Of a DNA stretch of 64,000 bases, positions 35,873 through 45,223 are shown piece by piece. The notes below the pieces were generated by a model, which saw nothing but the letters and a program-made list of their open reading frames with translations, did no database searches and was not told the DNA's origin. Every line of letters begins with the position of its first letter. Position 1 is the stretch's first letter. The stretch is from Mesorhizobium sp. M9A.F.Ca.ET.002.03.1.2 (GTDB lineage: Bacteria > Pseudomonadota > Alphaproteobacteria > Rhizobiales > Rhizobiaceae). The DNA is taken from assembly GCF_003952365.1 (NCBI RefSeq), contig NZ_CP034443.1, positions 2,597,001 through 2,661,000 on the forward strand, given 5' to 3'. Both the position numbers and the translations under genes were made by a program.

Positions 35873-37071
35873 TGGCCACGGCAAGCGGTGCAAAGGGTCT
35901 GAAGACCGAAGAGCTGGTCAGAGCATATTTCCTCCGTGCCGGGTTCTTCGTCATGCGCGGAATCAAGCTGCGGCATGATGGCGTCGAGCTGACCGACATC
36001 GACATGTGGGTATACGAGCGTTCAGCGACGCTGGCCCGGCGGCGCACTATCATCGACATCAAGGACAAAAGAACTCCGCAGGCAGCGGAACGGCTGTTCT
36101 TCGTCAAGGGAGTGGCAGGCGTCATCTCCGTCGAGGGCGCAGGCGTGGCCACGACCGACAACCGCCCCATGCTCCGGGAGCTGGCGCGGAAGCATGGAGT
36201 CCTGTGGATTGACGGGGCGGACCTCCAGCGCCTCAAGGACAGCGACGCGCTTTCCGGACTGAACCGCATGACCGAAGAGGAGTTCAACGGCGAGATCGCC
36301 GATATCGATAACGCGAGAAACGGTCGCGTCTTAAGGGACAAGATAGATGAGGTGAAATCCGCTGTCGCCGACAGGTTCGGGCCATCATGCGCCAATACCG
36401 CGCTTGAAGGCTTTCAGCTGTTCGCCCGCGAGGCCGTGAACGCGCATCCTGCTTCCGCCGCCGCTCGGGGAGCCGGACGCCTCACCTATCTCGCCGCCGC
36501 GATCGCTGCCGCCGCCTTCGATTTCGCTTCTGCGGACACCGCCCTCAGACCCTCTGCCGAACGCGTTCGACACATGACCGACGCCATCCGTTTCGGGGCG
36601 AACACCGAGGGAGCGCTCGCTAACCTGCGGTGGACTGAGGCCGCGATCAGGGAATACTTGCCGAACGGCGCCGGGCTGGCTCAGGTGGTCCGGGAGAAAT
36701 TCACGGCGGAGCTCAATGCGGTTTCTGCCGAAGGACTGGCGGAAATCGTCATCAGGCTGAGCAATTCGGAGAAGCTGTTCAGCATCGCCAAGTCCCTTGA
36801 GAAGGTCGCCTACGCGTCACATCTCGTTTCCTTCGATCACCTCGATGCGGACACAAAGGGGTTTCTCGGTGCGTTGCTCGACTTCGCCGATATCAGCCGA
36901 CCGAAATTCGCGGAAGGTTGGACAGGCCGTCCGCAGGCTGACACTGGCGTTTCCGGCAGATTCATGGAAGTTAAGAACGACGGTCGAAAGGTACCGGATA
37001 AGAGCGAGGAAGGCTCTGATAAGAGGAAAACCCCTCCGGCCCTGGGAAAGAATCAACGCCGTCTGCTGTGA
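35869..37071 (+). CDS. Probable PD-(D/E)xK-type nuclease-like protein, second gene of the operon
   Basis: 400 aa, starting in the ATGA overlap (a second ATG follows at codon 2). The first 120 residues look like a restriction-endonuclease-fold domain: KTEELVRAYFLRAGFFVMRG (helix with Glu), GVELTDIDMWVYE (active-site Asp), RTIIDIKDKRTPQAAERLFF (IDIKDK, a D-x-K version of the E-x-K motif) and GVISVEGAGVATTDNRPMLR. The central and C-terminal parts are alpha-helical (AARGAGRLTYLAAAIAAAAF) without a motif I know, ending in a charged tail. The domain call is by eye. A 190-base gap separates it from IS copy 2. Confidence 0.75.
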   Translation: MMATASGAKGLKTEELVRAYFLRAGFFVMRGIKLRHDGVELTDIDMWVYERSATLARRRTIIDIKDKRTPQAAERLFFVKGVAGVISVEGAGVATTDNRPMLRELARKHGVLWIDGADLQRLKDSDALSGLNRMTEEEFNGEIADIDNARNGRVLRDKIDEVKSAVADRFGPSCANTALEGFQLFAREAVNAHPASAAARGAGRLTYLAAAIAAAAFDFASADTALRPSAERVRHMTDAIRFGANTEGALANLRWTEAAIREYLPNGAGLAQVVREKFTAELNAVSAEGLAEIVIRLSNSEKLFSIAKSLEKVAYASHLVSFDHLDADTKGFLGALLDFADISRPKFAEGWTGRPQADTGVSGRFMEVKNDGRKVPDKSEEGSDKRKTPPALGKNQRRLL

Positions 37072-37260
37072 CGGCCCGCCTCGTCGATCGTGCGGCACGC
37101 TGTCCGAACAGCGTCCCGCGCGAACTCCACGGTCGCGAGGGCGACGTCCTGGTCGGTCAGCCCGCATGTCGGATGGTTCGTGGATCATCTGCGCCGCAGC
37201 AGACCGGCAGCGTGTTCGCTGGAGCGCCGTCGCCCGCCTCCGGTGACGGACGGCTCCAGA

Positions 37261-38809
37261 GTCGACCGTGAACAATCCGGGCGCTAAGCGGCGACCGACT
37301 TCGGCCGAAGTTGAAGCAGGGCGATCAAGAGCGACAAAAAATCCTTCAGCCACCTGAGCAGGAGGGAGAAGTTGTAGCCGGCGGCGGCCAGGATGGCGTT
37401 GAGGGCGTCGCCCTGCTGGCCGGCGAGGTAGTTGCGGCCCATTCTGTGTTCGCTCTTGATGTGGCCGATGACGGGTTCGACCGCCGACCGCCGCCGCATC
37501 TGGCGCTTGATGGCTGGGGTGACGCGGCGCTTCTGGCCGGCGGTGAAGACCCTGAACTTGTGGCTCTGCGGTGCGTTGTGGCCTCGATAGCCGGCGTCGG
37601 CGAGGATGCGGTCGATCTCGTTGCCGATGGTCTTTTCCATGTCGGGGATGACGCTTGCCAGCGTGTGGCCGTCATAGGGATTGCCGGGCAGTGCTTTTGC
37701 ATGCAGGGCGAACTGGCCACCCTTGGAACGCTACAGCGTGGTGGCCACCGACACCTTCACCCCGAACTCGTAGGGCATATGCGCCTTGCCCTTGCCGATG
37801 CATTCTACCTCGTGTGCGTTCAGGCTGTAGATCTTGCGGCCGCGCTGGCGCTGGCGTTGCTCGAGAACGGTGGCCGCCTGGTAGAGCGGCCATTTGAAGA
37901 GCGCGTCCAGCCCCGCATCGCCGGCGATCTGGCGAGAGATGTCGCGAATGGTCCGGCCGAGATAGGTCTTGAGCCTGCGCAGCGCCTTGTTCGCCCGCTT
38001 GAACTGCTTGGCGTGGGCATAGCGCTGATGGCTGATCAGCGCCAGCTTGCCGACCCGCACATAGCTCTGGCGCAAATGGAGCCCCTTCCTCTTGGCCAGC
38101 CGCACCAGCCGTTCGCGCGCCCGGTGGATGAGCTTGGCGTCGGTCGGGAACATGATGTTCTTCGGCTGCACGGTCGTGTCGACGATGACCTGGCGCGTGT
38201 CGGCCGGCTTCATCGCCCCGGTCTCGACCGCAAGGCTGAGGCTCTCCTGCAACAGCGCCACGATCCGCTCCTCGCCCATACGACTGCGCCAACGCGTCAT
38301 CGAGGAGCGGTCAAACGGCCAGCGTATGGCAAAGAACGTCTCGCGGTGAGATACTGGAAGTAAGGGTTCTCCACCCAGCGCTCGCACAGCACCTCATCCG
38401 ACAGGTTGAAGGTGTGCTTGAGGATCGCCAGCCCCGCCATCAGCCGGATCGGCAGCGGCGGCATGCCGGGGCCGTCCGAATAGACGGCGCCGAAACGCTC
38501 CTCCAGCACCGGCCAGTCGATCGCCTGCGCCAGCCGCACCAGCTCGTGCTTCATGTTGATGATCTGATCGAGCCTGGAGCGGAACAGATCCTGCTCTCCC
38601 GTCTCGCGCTTCTCGCGTGGCTTGGACATTCGCCGTCCCCTCGATTCGCCGCCGCCGAACCGAGTGAATCACGCTCCGCAGCACAAGGGAATCGCAAACC
38701 GAATTGCAGGAAAACAGCGCTCATAAACCGCCAATCCCGCAATTCCAAAGCCGCTATCCGCCTCAATCAACATGCCAGATCAATGGCTTGCGGATAGTTC
38801 ACGGTCGAC
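37261..38809 (-). mobile_element. IS5-like insertion sequence, copy 2 (1549 bp, inverted, 6-bp target duplication)
   Basis: Same terminal inverted repeats as copy 1 (GTCGACCGTGAAC at both ends). The flanking target duplication is TCCAGA (37255-37260 and 38810-38815), unlike the GATCTT of copy 1. The two copies face each other across 10.4 kb and could recombine to invert the segment between them. Confidence 0.92.
37284..38629 (-). pseudogene. IS5-type transposase, copy 2, with amber codon and extra indels
   Basis: Equivalent to the gene at 25446 and nearly identical, including the in-frame TAG (37731-37733 on the minus strand). In addition, near 38310-38350 single-base changes relative to copy 1 (CACCG-CGAG, TTCTTT-GCC, CTGGCCG) shift the frame for a short distance. 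It is therefore more damaged than copy 1. Confidence 0.9.
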
Positions 38810-38889
38810 TCCAGACGAAGCAGGCTTACAGGCAACGACCTGCGAAGGATTGGCCGCGATTGGGCGTTGAATGCGCCATAGAGATACCG

Positions 38890-41589
38890 CTAGGTGCTCC
38901 AGCCTTGAACAAAGTCACTTTGAAGGGAGCCGATCTTCTTAGGCAACGCGCTTCCGACGCATGTAAGCCCGAGATAGGTCGCGGCACGGGTTGCGCCCAC
39001 ATAGAGAAATTTGTCGAACAGCTCGGGGCGCAGTGTCGCCAAGGTGTCGATGCCAACAAAAAACACGGCTTCAAATTCCAGGCCTTTGATGTGCTGAACA
39101 TCGAAAATCCTGATGTCGCTGTCCTGCCCAACAGACTGGCCTTTGTAGCACGCGATCACGTTGAGATTCTGATCTGCAAGCGCAGTTTTCAATCTATCGG
39201 CAAGTGGCCCAACTTCCGCCTCGTCATTCACCAGGATTGCGACGGAAGGGAGGGGCTTCGTCAACCGCTCGATCTCAATGATGCGAGCGGCAAGCCACGA
39301 TACGGTCTCATCACGCCCAGTGAGGTCAACGCCCAGGACTGGAGCCCAACCGTCGTTCTCGACGTTTTTAGGGAGAACCGCTTCGACAGTCTCGCCGGAA
39401 CACAGACGGACAATCTCCGATGCCAAGCGATTGAGCTGCCGCGTGTGACGGTATGAAACCTGGATCGGCTTGAGGTCGATTTTGGGGAAAGCCCAACGCA
39501 TCTCGTCGGCACTCCTGCTTCCCCAACTTGTTATCCTCTGATTGAAATCGCCGCAGGCAAAAAATGACTGAATAGCCGGATTGCTGAGTGCGCCCATACA
39601 GGCAAGCGTTATCGGCGAAAAATCTGTTGCCTCATCGACCATGATCTGATTGCGAACGACGCTCTGAAAGTCCTTTAGAATGCCGTAAGCCGGCTGATCG
39701 ATATTGCGTCGAACTGTGCGGTCCTGGACCAGGCTCGACGCCGTACGCATCGTACACAACAACAGGATATCCACCTCTTGAGGGTCGACATCACTCACGG
39801 GAATAGGAGCTGCGACATACCAGGCACCTTCCGACTGGCGCAGACGCCGGAACCGACGATACCTTGCCGGTATGCCGTTCAAGTATCTCCGGATAGGATT
39901 GGTGAACTTTCGGAGCGCCGTCTGGATTTGCAGGCTCTCGCCTATCGCACGGAGCTCGTCCTCGGATAAAGTGCGGTCGCCTATCCATTCCGCAATACGG
40001 CCAGATCGCGTGGTTCGGCCCAATGTACGTCGACCAAAGCGCGCCCGGGCCTGGCTGCGCAGATTTCGCATATAGGCTGCCGCAGTTGCCGCCATGCGCG
40101 GACGAGGTGCCTGGTTCTGGACATCTTCGTCCTCGTCGCCGTCTTGCTCGTCATTGTCGTCGTCGGGCGTATTGAGCCCGTCGATAAATGCCGCCAGGCC
40201 TTCGAGAAATTTTCGGTCCTGATTGACCTGGGTATTGAGGCGCCGCCGCAACGCGGTGTCGGTTTCTTCCCTCATGCTGGAGAGGAAACCTTCAACGTCA
40301 GAGGAAACGCTCACCAGTTCCAGTAAGGCGCGAGGAAGCGAAATGGTAGGCGCTTCCGCGACGGCTTCTCTAAGCCTCCGCCCGAGGCGCGCGGTTTCCG
40401 AGTTTCCATTCTTTTCAAGGAGGTCGGCTGCACCGCCTAAATCCTCCCAGTAGTCGCCGGCCTGCCAGCTTACAAAATCCTCATACCAAGCTGTTTGCCT
40501 GTTGAGCACGTCAGGAAGGACATAGGATTCACCTTCCTTCATGATGAAAGGTCCGCCGCCGTCAGAAGCTTTGAGGATGCGAAACCTGTTTCGCGCCAGG
40601 CCTTGCCGAAAGCTTGACCATGTCGCGATCTTCTGGTCGGGCGCAGCAATGTTTTCGCGCGCGAAGGCCTCCTTGAGATACTGCTTGAGCAGGTCCGTGG
40701 GAGTGAACATCAGCCAACTGTGAGAGTGATCCACGGCATTGTCGGCACTGCTGTTGTCGGTCAAGCGCCGTTCATCGTCATCAAGATAGATACGATCGAC
40801 CTTCTGTCCCAAACGCCGGATCAAGGTCGTGGTCTTGCCCGTGCCGGGCGGTCCTATAATCAGCAACTGAGTGTTGAGGGGCAACCGGAAAATCTCGTCC
40901 TGATAGCGATCCAGGATCGGTTGGTCACGCAGGCCCATCTTCGTGACGACACTGCGCCGGATGCCTTCAATGATGTTGGTTGCTTGCTCATCGATAGCCA
41001 AAATACTGTCGAGGATGGAGCTATCTTCCCCGACGGCAATATGCACGGCGAGTGCATCGAGCATGGAGATGACGGTAATGGGCCCGTAGGATTCGCCCTC
41101 CAGAATGGAGTTACGCGAGTCCCACTGGCCCTGGCGCTGATGAGGATGAAGGATCGCCTTCTCGATGATCTCGACAGACTGAACGCCACCAGGGGTTCGG
41201 ATATCGAAATCGTCGCCCACATCCAAGGACGCCAGCCGGCCCATCAACGAATTGCGTCCAGCGAAGCGTTTGTCTCCGCCGGGTCTTCCTGAAGCCGTTC
41301 CACGGCAGATGTAATAGATGACGATCTTTCCATCGTCCTGGCGTGCTACCACCCTGGCGATGGCCGGTTCTTTGGCGAGCAGTTCGAGAGCACGGCGGTT
41401 TGCGCTGTCGACGTTGCCCAGGGCCTTGACGGCTTCGCCTGACGTAAAGGTGTTCACGCTGGCGAGCGCCGTCGGGCCGGTGGAGTAGGGCTCGCCAAGC
41501 GCCGAACGTGCGTCCTTGGAAATTCTCTCGAAAACGTCGAGGCTTTCGCTCGAAACCCGTTCGATCTGATCCTGGTAGTTCGTGACCAT
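38890..41589 (-). CDS. UvrD/REP-like superfamily 1 helicase with a large N-terminal extension
   Basis: 899 aa from the ATG at 41589, for which GGGAG is properly spaced; an ATG two codons earlier is too close. Walker A is LLIIGPPGTGKTTTLIRRLG near residue 250. The later motifs are NQIMVDEATDFSPITLACMG (DEAT in place of DEAQ), FACGDFNQRIT, QVSYRHTRQLNRLA, IFDVQHIKGLEFEAVFF and FLYVGATRAATYLGLTCVG. An acidic, low-complexity linker (DDDNDEQDGDEDED) lies near 485. The first 230 residues have no motif I know. Such ATPases unwind or translocate on DNA. Immediately upstream on the same strand is a relic of an Argonaute gene, suggesting that the two once formed one defence operon. It appears intact. 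Confidence 0.9.
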   Translation of the reverse strand: MVTNYQDQIERVSSESLDVFERISKDARSALGEPYSTGPTALASVNTFTSGEAVKALGNVDSANRRALELLAKEPAIARVVARQDDGKIVIYYICRGTASGRPGGDKRFAGRNSLMGRLASLDVGDDFDIRTPGGVQSVEIIEKAILHPHQRQGQWDSRNSILEGESYGPITVISMLDALAVHIAVGEDSSILDSILAIDEQATNIIEGIRRSVVTKMGLRDQPILDRYQDEIFRLPLNTQLLIIGPPGTGKTTTLIRRLGQKVDRIYLDDDERRLTDNSSADNAVDHSHSWLMFTPTDLLKQYLKEAFARENIAAPDQKIATWSSFRQGLARNRFRILKASDGGGPFIMKEGESYVLPDVLNRQTAWYEDFVSWQAGDYWEDLGGAADLLEKNGNSETARLGRRLREAVAEAPTISLPRALLELVSVSSDVEGFLSSMREETDTALRRRLNTQVNQDRKFLEGLAAFIDGLNTPDDDNDEQDGDEDEDVQNQAPRPRMAATAAAYMRNLRSQARARFGRRTLGRTTRSGRIAEWIGDRTLSEDELRAIGESLQIQTALRKFTNPIRRYLNGIPARYRRFRRLRQSEGAWYVAAPIPVSDVDPQEVDILLLCTMRTASSLVQDRTVRRNIDQPAYGILKDFQSVVRNQIMVDEATDFSPITLACMGALSNPAIQSFFACGDFNQRITSWGSRSADEMRWAFPKIDLKPIQVSYRHTRQLNRLASEIVRLCSGETVEAVLPKNVENDGWAPVLGVDLTGRDETVSWLAARIIEIERLTKPLPSVAILVNDEAEVGPLADRLKTALADQNLNVIACYKGQSVGQDSDIRIFDVQHIKGLEFEAVFFVGIDTLATLRPELFDKFLYVGATRAATYLGLTCVGSALPKKIGSLQSDFVQGWST

Positions 41590-41724
41590 TCCCATCTCCC
41601 TGCCGATTGTTCTTATTCTTTAATTGGGCTGCTATGTGCAACCAAATACGGAAGCGAGAACCGTAAAATATTATATGGAAAGCTGCGCCCAGTGCCGCCT
41701 AACCTTTGCAGGCGTCATTGCTGG

Positions 41725-42400
41725 CTAAATGTAGTGCCGAAACGATAGCGGTTTCGACCCCACGCCCGGTATCGCGGTCAAGATTTCCCCGATGTCGTCG
41801 GCAAATCGGAGAGTGTCCGGCTAACCGTCGCTGAAAAGGCACGCATTGAAGTTCAGCTTCGTCAGAGCGAGAACATCAGCCAGCACCTGATGGAGCCGCG
41901 TGTCACCAAAAACAATGAGCACCTTCAAGGGCGTTGGAACCTCTCAAAATGCGTTGCGATGGTCGATCTCAAGCGCCAGGCCCCGCAAAACTGCACGCCG
42001 CCTTTGCGAAAAAGCTTGAGGTCATTCGGCTTGGTAATCTGGATGCCGGAAATAGTCGTTCCCGCCGGAACCGCGCTGCGGAAGCCCTCACTCTCCGCAC
42101 CATTGAACCGGGTGCGGCCGTGGATAAAAATCTCCTGCGGCGGCTTGCCGTGCCCACTGATGTACCTGTCAGCGCAGCGGCTGACGATCTCCGCAAATCC
42201 CGATCGGCAGAGATGTCATTGTGACCGAAATTGGGGACAGTGCCGCGGCGCCGCATCAAAGCGCGCGTGACCACCTGGATTATCATCGCCAAGGCGGCCG
42301 CTCGGTTCCCGCCAAACACCTTTTACCTGGACCTGCTGCGGCAAAGACTGACGCGTCCGGTTATAGACGCACTTATAGCGTGTGAAAAGGTCCCGCACTA
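41725..42400 (-). pseudogene. Relic of a prokaryotic Argonaute (PIWI domain)
   Basis: Reading the minus strand across frames gives SGHGKPPQEIFIHGRTRFNG, then GIQITKPNDLKLFRKGG, then PLKVLIVFGDTRLHQVLADV, LALTKLNFNACLFSDG, a stop in place of a residue, PDTLRFADDIGEILTAIPG and finally FRHYI with a natural TAG at 41725-41727. The order and content match the PIWI end of pAgo proteins, including the terminal aromatic-Ile at the carboxyl end that contacts the active site. At least three frame or stop lesions are present, and the N-terminal half is not recognisable beyond about 42400. The helicase start lies 130 bases downstream. Identification is from memory of the family and should be checked by profile search. 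Confidence 0.75.
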
Positions 42401-42508
42401 CTTTTCGTCGTGATGACTATGACAGTGTGTGGGTGCTAAGGTTTTCTGCCACTGAAGAACGGTGGACTTTCGCGGCGGAGCGGCAGCGTCTGCTCCCGGG
42501 GACAAGCG

Positions 42509-43189
42509 ATGACATTGCCCGAGTCTCAGGAAAAACATTGCCCCAAATGCCAAAGTGTCATTCCGCTGACAGCCGTGGTCTGTCCCGTTTGCAACGGGCC
42601 ACGTGTTGCGCTTTGGGTCGCTGCACAACACAACACCGGACCGCTCTGTGCCTGAGATCACAATTCGAGGCAGCGAACGGCCTTTCCAGGCCAAGAACGC
42701 GGCGGCTTGACCGGCTGGCTGATCGTTGCGCTTGTTGGGATGTGTTGCTTCATTTGGTTTAGAGGATCGACAATTTCAGCTCAGCCGGCCACAGCGAGTA
42801 TTGCGATGACCTCCGTAGCTGTGACGTCAAACTCATCAAGAGGGAAATCATCCTTGACGAATGGCCAGCGTTAGCTGGATGACGCCATATGTACTGCCGG
42901 GGTTCATACCTATTTTTATTTGAAGTTGCCGCCCGAATACGTGGAGCAGCAGGGTCAATGGTTCTCATTTAAAAGCGAGTTGGGACAAATTTACAATTGC
43001 TCGATCGGCAATGGCCGGAGTTCGCTGAATTGGGTCAACAGAGACGGTGCAACGATGCAGTCCAATTCGGCGACATTCACAATCGCCAACGATGTGCTGA
43101 CAGTCTCCGACACGTTTCAGGAAGAGACATTTGATCTATCTTCTTCACCTTGGCGATTGTTGTCCCAAAGATACACGGATCCTGGCTGA
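42509..43189 (+). pseudogene. Zinc-ribbon membrane protein broken by two in-frame stops
   Basis: One frame, 227 codons including the final stop, contains three parts: an N-terminal zinc ribbon (EKHCPKCQSVIPLTAVVCPV, two CxxC pairs), a membrane segment (LTGWLIVALVGMCCFIWF) and a C-terminal polar domain (KLPPEYVEQQGQWFSFKSEL, then NCSIGNGRSSLNWVNRDGAT). TGA at 42653-42655 and TAG at 42872-42874 separate them. The frame is otherwise maintained, which argues for a recently disabled gene. Function is unknown; an envelope sensor or inhibitor would fit the layout. Confidence 0.6.
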
Positions 43190-43488
43190 GACATCCACAA
43201 GCGCCTGTCGCTCATCGGCGTCGCCCAACTTGGCCGTTCTGGTGATGGCGGTGTCGATAGCGCGGTCAACGAACACCTCTCGGCCCGGATCGCGTTTACG
43301 TGCAGACCGAGCGGCCAAGCGACATGCTGAAAAGTAACACTCTGGGCGCCCCCTTCTCTGCCTCGGATTCGCGCCGACTTCACCCGGTTATCGAGCGGCA
43401 GCCGATGCCGGTGCTCGCCTTAGCCATAGTCCTGCACAACTGCCACGTGATAGTCTTTGAGCCGTCGGGCAAAGGATGAACGTTCAGC

Positions 43489-44402
43489 TTATTTCCCTTC
43501 CACTACATCCCTGAGTTCTTCCACCATGAGCATGGGTTTGCGGTGTAGCATCTGGTGACAGTTTGAGGAGACCGCCCGAAGGTCGCTCAATCGCGTCTTT
43601 TCGCCGGGCCGTATTTCTGCCACGGGCTTCGTATGGTGGCATTCGATGAAGCCAATGCCGCGCTCCTTATAAGTTCTCTCGAAATCAAAGCCGCAAACCG
43701 TGCATGCGAATGAAGTCAGGCTCGCCTTGAAAGCGGCGACCAGTTGCGGCTTCCGTTCAATGGCCCAATGAAGCCTGAGCCTGCGTGCGCCTTCTTCTTC
43801 GGAACGCTCACCCTCTCTTCCACTAGCATCTGCTCCTAGCTTCGTGATCGCCCTGAACTGCTCTTCGGACAAGTTGTACGAAGTTACCATCCTTTGCCGG
43901 CCGGGCTCGAAAATGTTTGGCGGTATTGGTAGCGACTCCCGGAATACGACAATCCGATCTTTTGGGACCGCCCAAGCGAAAGTACACAAAATCGCTTCGG
44001 ATGGAGTTCTCTATCTGGGTAAGTGTTTGGTTCATGTATCGATGGGCAACCTGATTGATTTTGGCGAGTTCGAAAACATCAATCGCCATCTGCTCCACCG
44101 CTGAGGCTGACGGAGCGGCGGGTTTATCAAGTAATATGGCTCCGTCGTAATAGCCTGCCGCTCGCCACCCGCCAGCATCGAAGGTCGCTAGGACCAGGCC
44201 AAATCTCTGGCCCTCATATTTCTTGGCAGGAAGCGCTACCGTGTAGCCGACGACCTGTCCATCGATCGCGAAATCAATATTGAAATTCCAGTCCTCGTGC
44301 CCGAACCCGTGTTCATGAACGTAGCTGCCGACCCCCTTCTGGCTCAATCTGCCGCGTGACGGCTTCTGAATTGGGTGCGATCCTGTGTAGCTTGTATTCC
44401 AT
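43489..44402 (-). pseudogene. HNH endonuclease with two frameshifts
   Basis: The original start is the ATG at 44402, behind a strong GGAGGG. MEYKLHRIAPNSEAVTR is followed by a frameshift near 44350 into SQKGVGSYVHEHGFGHEDWN, a domain found in McrA-like restriction proteins. A second shift near 43980 (TTTCGCTTGG, one extra base) joins DFVYF to AWAVPKDRIVVFRE. The C-terminal HNH domain is complete: SFACTVCGFDFERTYKER, IECHHTKPVAEI and SNCHQMLHRKP. The intact protein would be about 300 aa and would probably cut modified or foreign DNA. Confidence 0.85.
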
Positions 44403-45223
44403 ATTATCCCTCCAAAATGGTAGTTGCTGCGATTAGCCTAAGATGAACCATCTCAGTGCCCTCAGCCTCCGCATTGGCGCAGGGTCGTAGCGGAGTCGGT
44501 GCATATGGGCAGCTTAGAACCGCCTCGTATTCTGCAATCTCCGCTTGACCAAGAAACCACCCGTTGTAAGCCTGCCATCTCAAAAATGGTGAGCTCTGAA
44601 AGCGTAAACGTTGAGTCCAGAACCACGTCGCATTCTGCTATAGGCAAGCAGGGTATATTATCTGACGCTCCATGAGTCAGTTGCCGCGTTGACATCAAAA
44701 TCTGTCGCTTTGGCAGTTAACTGTAAGAAAGCAGTAGTTTCGACCATGATTGGCATATAATTTAGGAATATTGAAGTTCGGATTCTCGAATTTCAATCGT
44801 ATTTTCCGAAAGCCTTGAACCATTGAATTCCATAAGACGTTTTCGAGAAATACTAGCCCGATAAGGTGTTGACGTTGATTCTCAAATTAAATGCCAATGG
44901 CCGGGCTCCATCATCAAATTAAGTGCACATTCTCAAATTAGGTGTATAGCTAACATACTGAAAGCGTTGACAAGCAACTCTCATCATTAACTGCAAAGCG
45001 ACAGTGCTGCGGCCCGCGCTTAGTGCTCTCTCCCGCATCGGTTCAGAGTGTACCCGTTGTCAATGAGAGAGGCGGGCGCGAAAGCCAGAACTCCTGACAA
45101 ATAATAGCCGCGAACATCGTTTTGTTGAGGCCGACTCTTTGCAGTCCGTCCCTCACATCATTATAACGCTTGAACACATCGCGTCGGCCGGCGCGTTAAA
45201 TACCGGCGATATGGGGGGGATTA
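44403..45223. other. AT-rich gene-free stretch with three short direct repeats
   Basis: 820 bases without a supported gene, notably AT-richer than its neighbours. At 44878-44947 the motif TCAAATTAAGTGCACA occurs three times in slightly different form (ATTCTCAAATTAAATGCC, CATCAAATTAAGTGCAC, ATTCTCAAATTAGGTGTA). Such clustered repeats resemble the multi-repeat ends of IS21-type elements, but no istA/istB sequence was seen. The promoter of the operon at 45224 must lie in the last 200 bases. Confidence 0.55.

Noticed and set aside
37311..38363. A 350-codon plus-strand open frame across IS copy 2
   Set aside because: It is antisense to the transposase, and the equivalent frame in copy 1 lies on the opposite strand; no family character.
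44878..44947. A small CRISPR-like array
   Set aside because: Only three imperfect copies of a short motif with unequal spacing; no spacer regularity and no cas genes.
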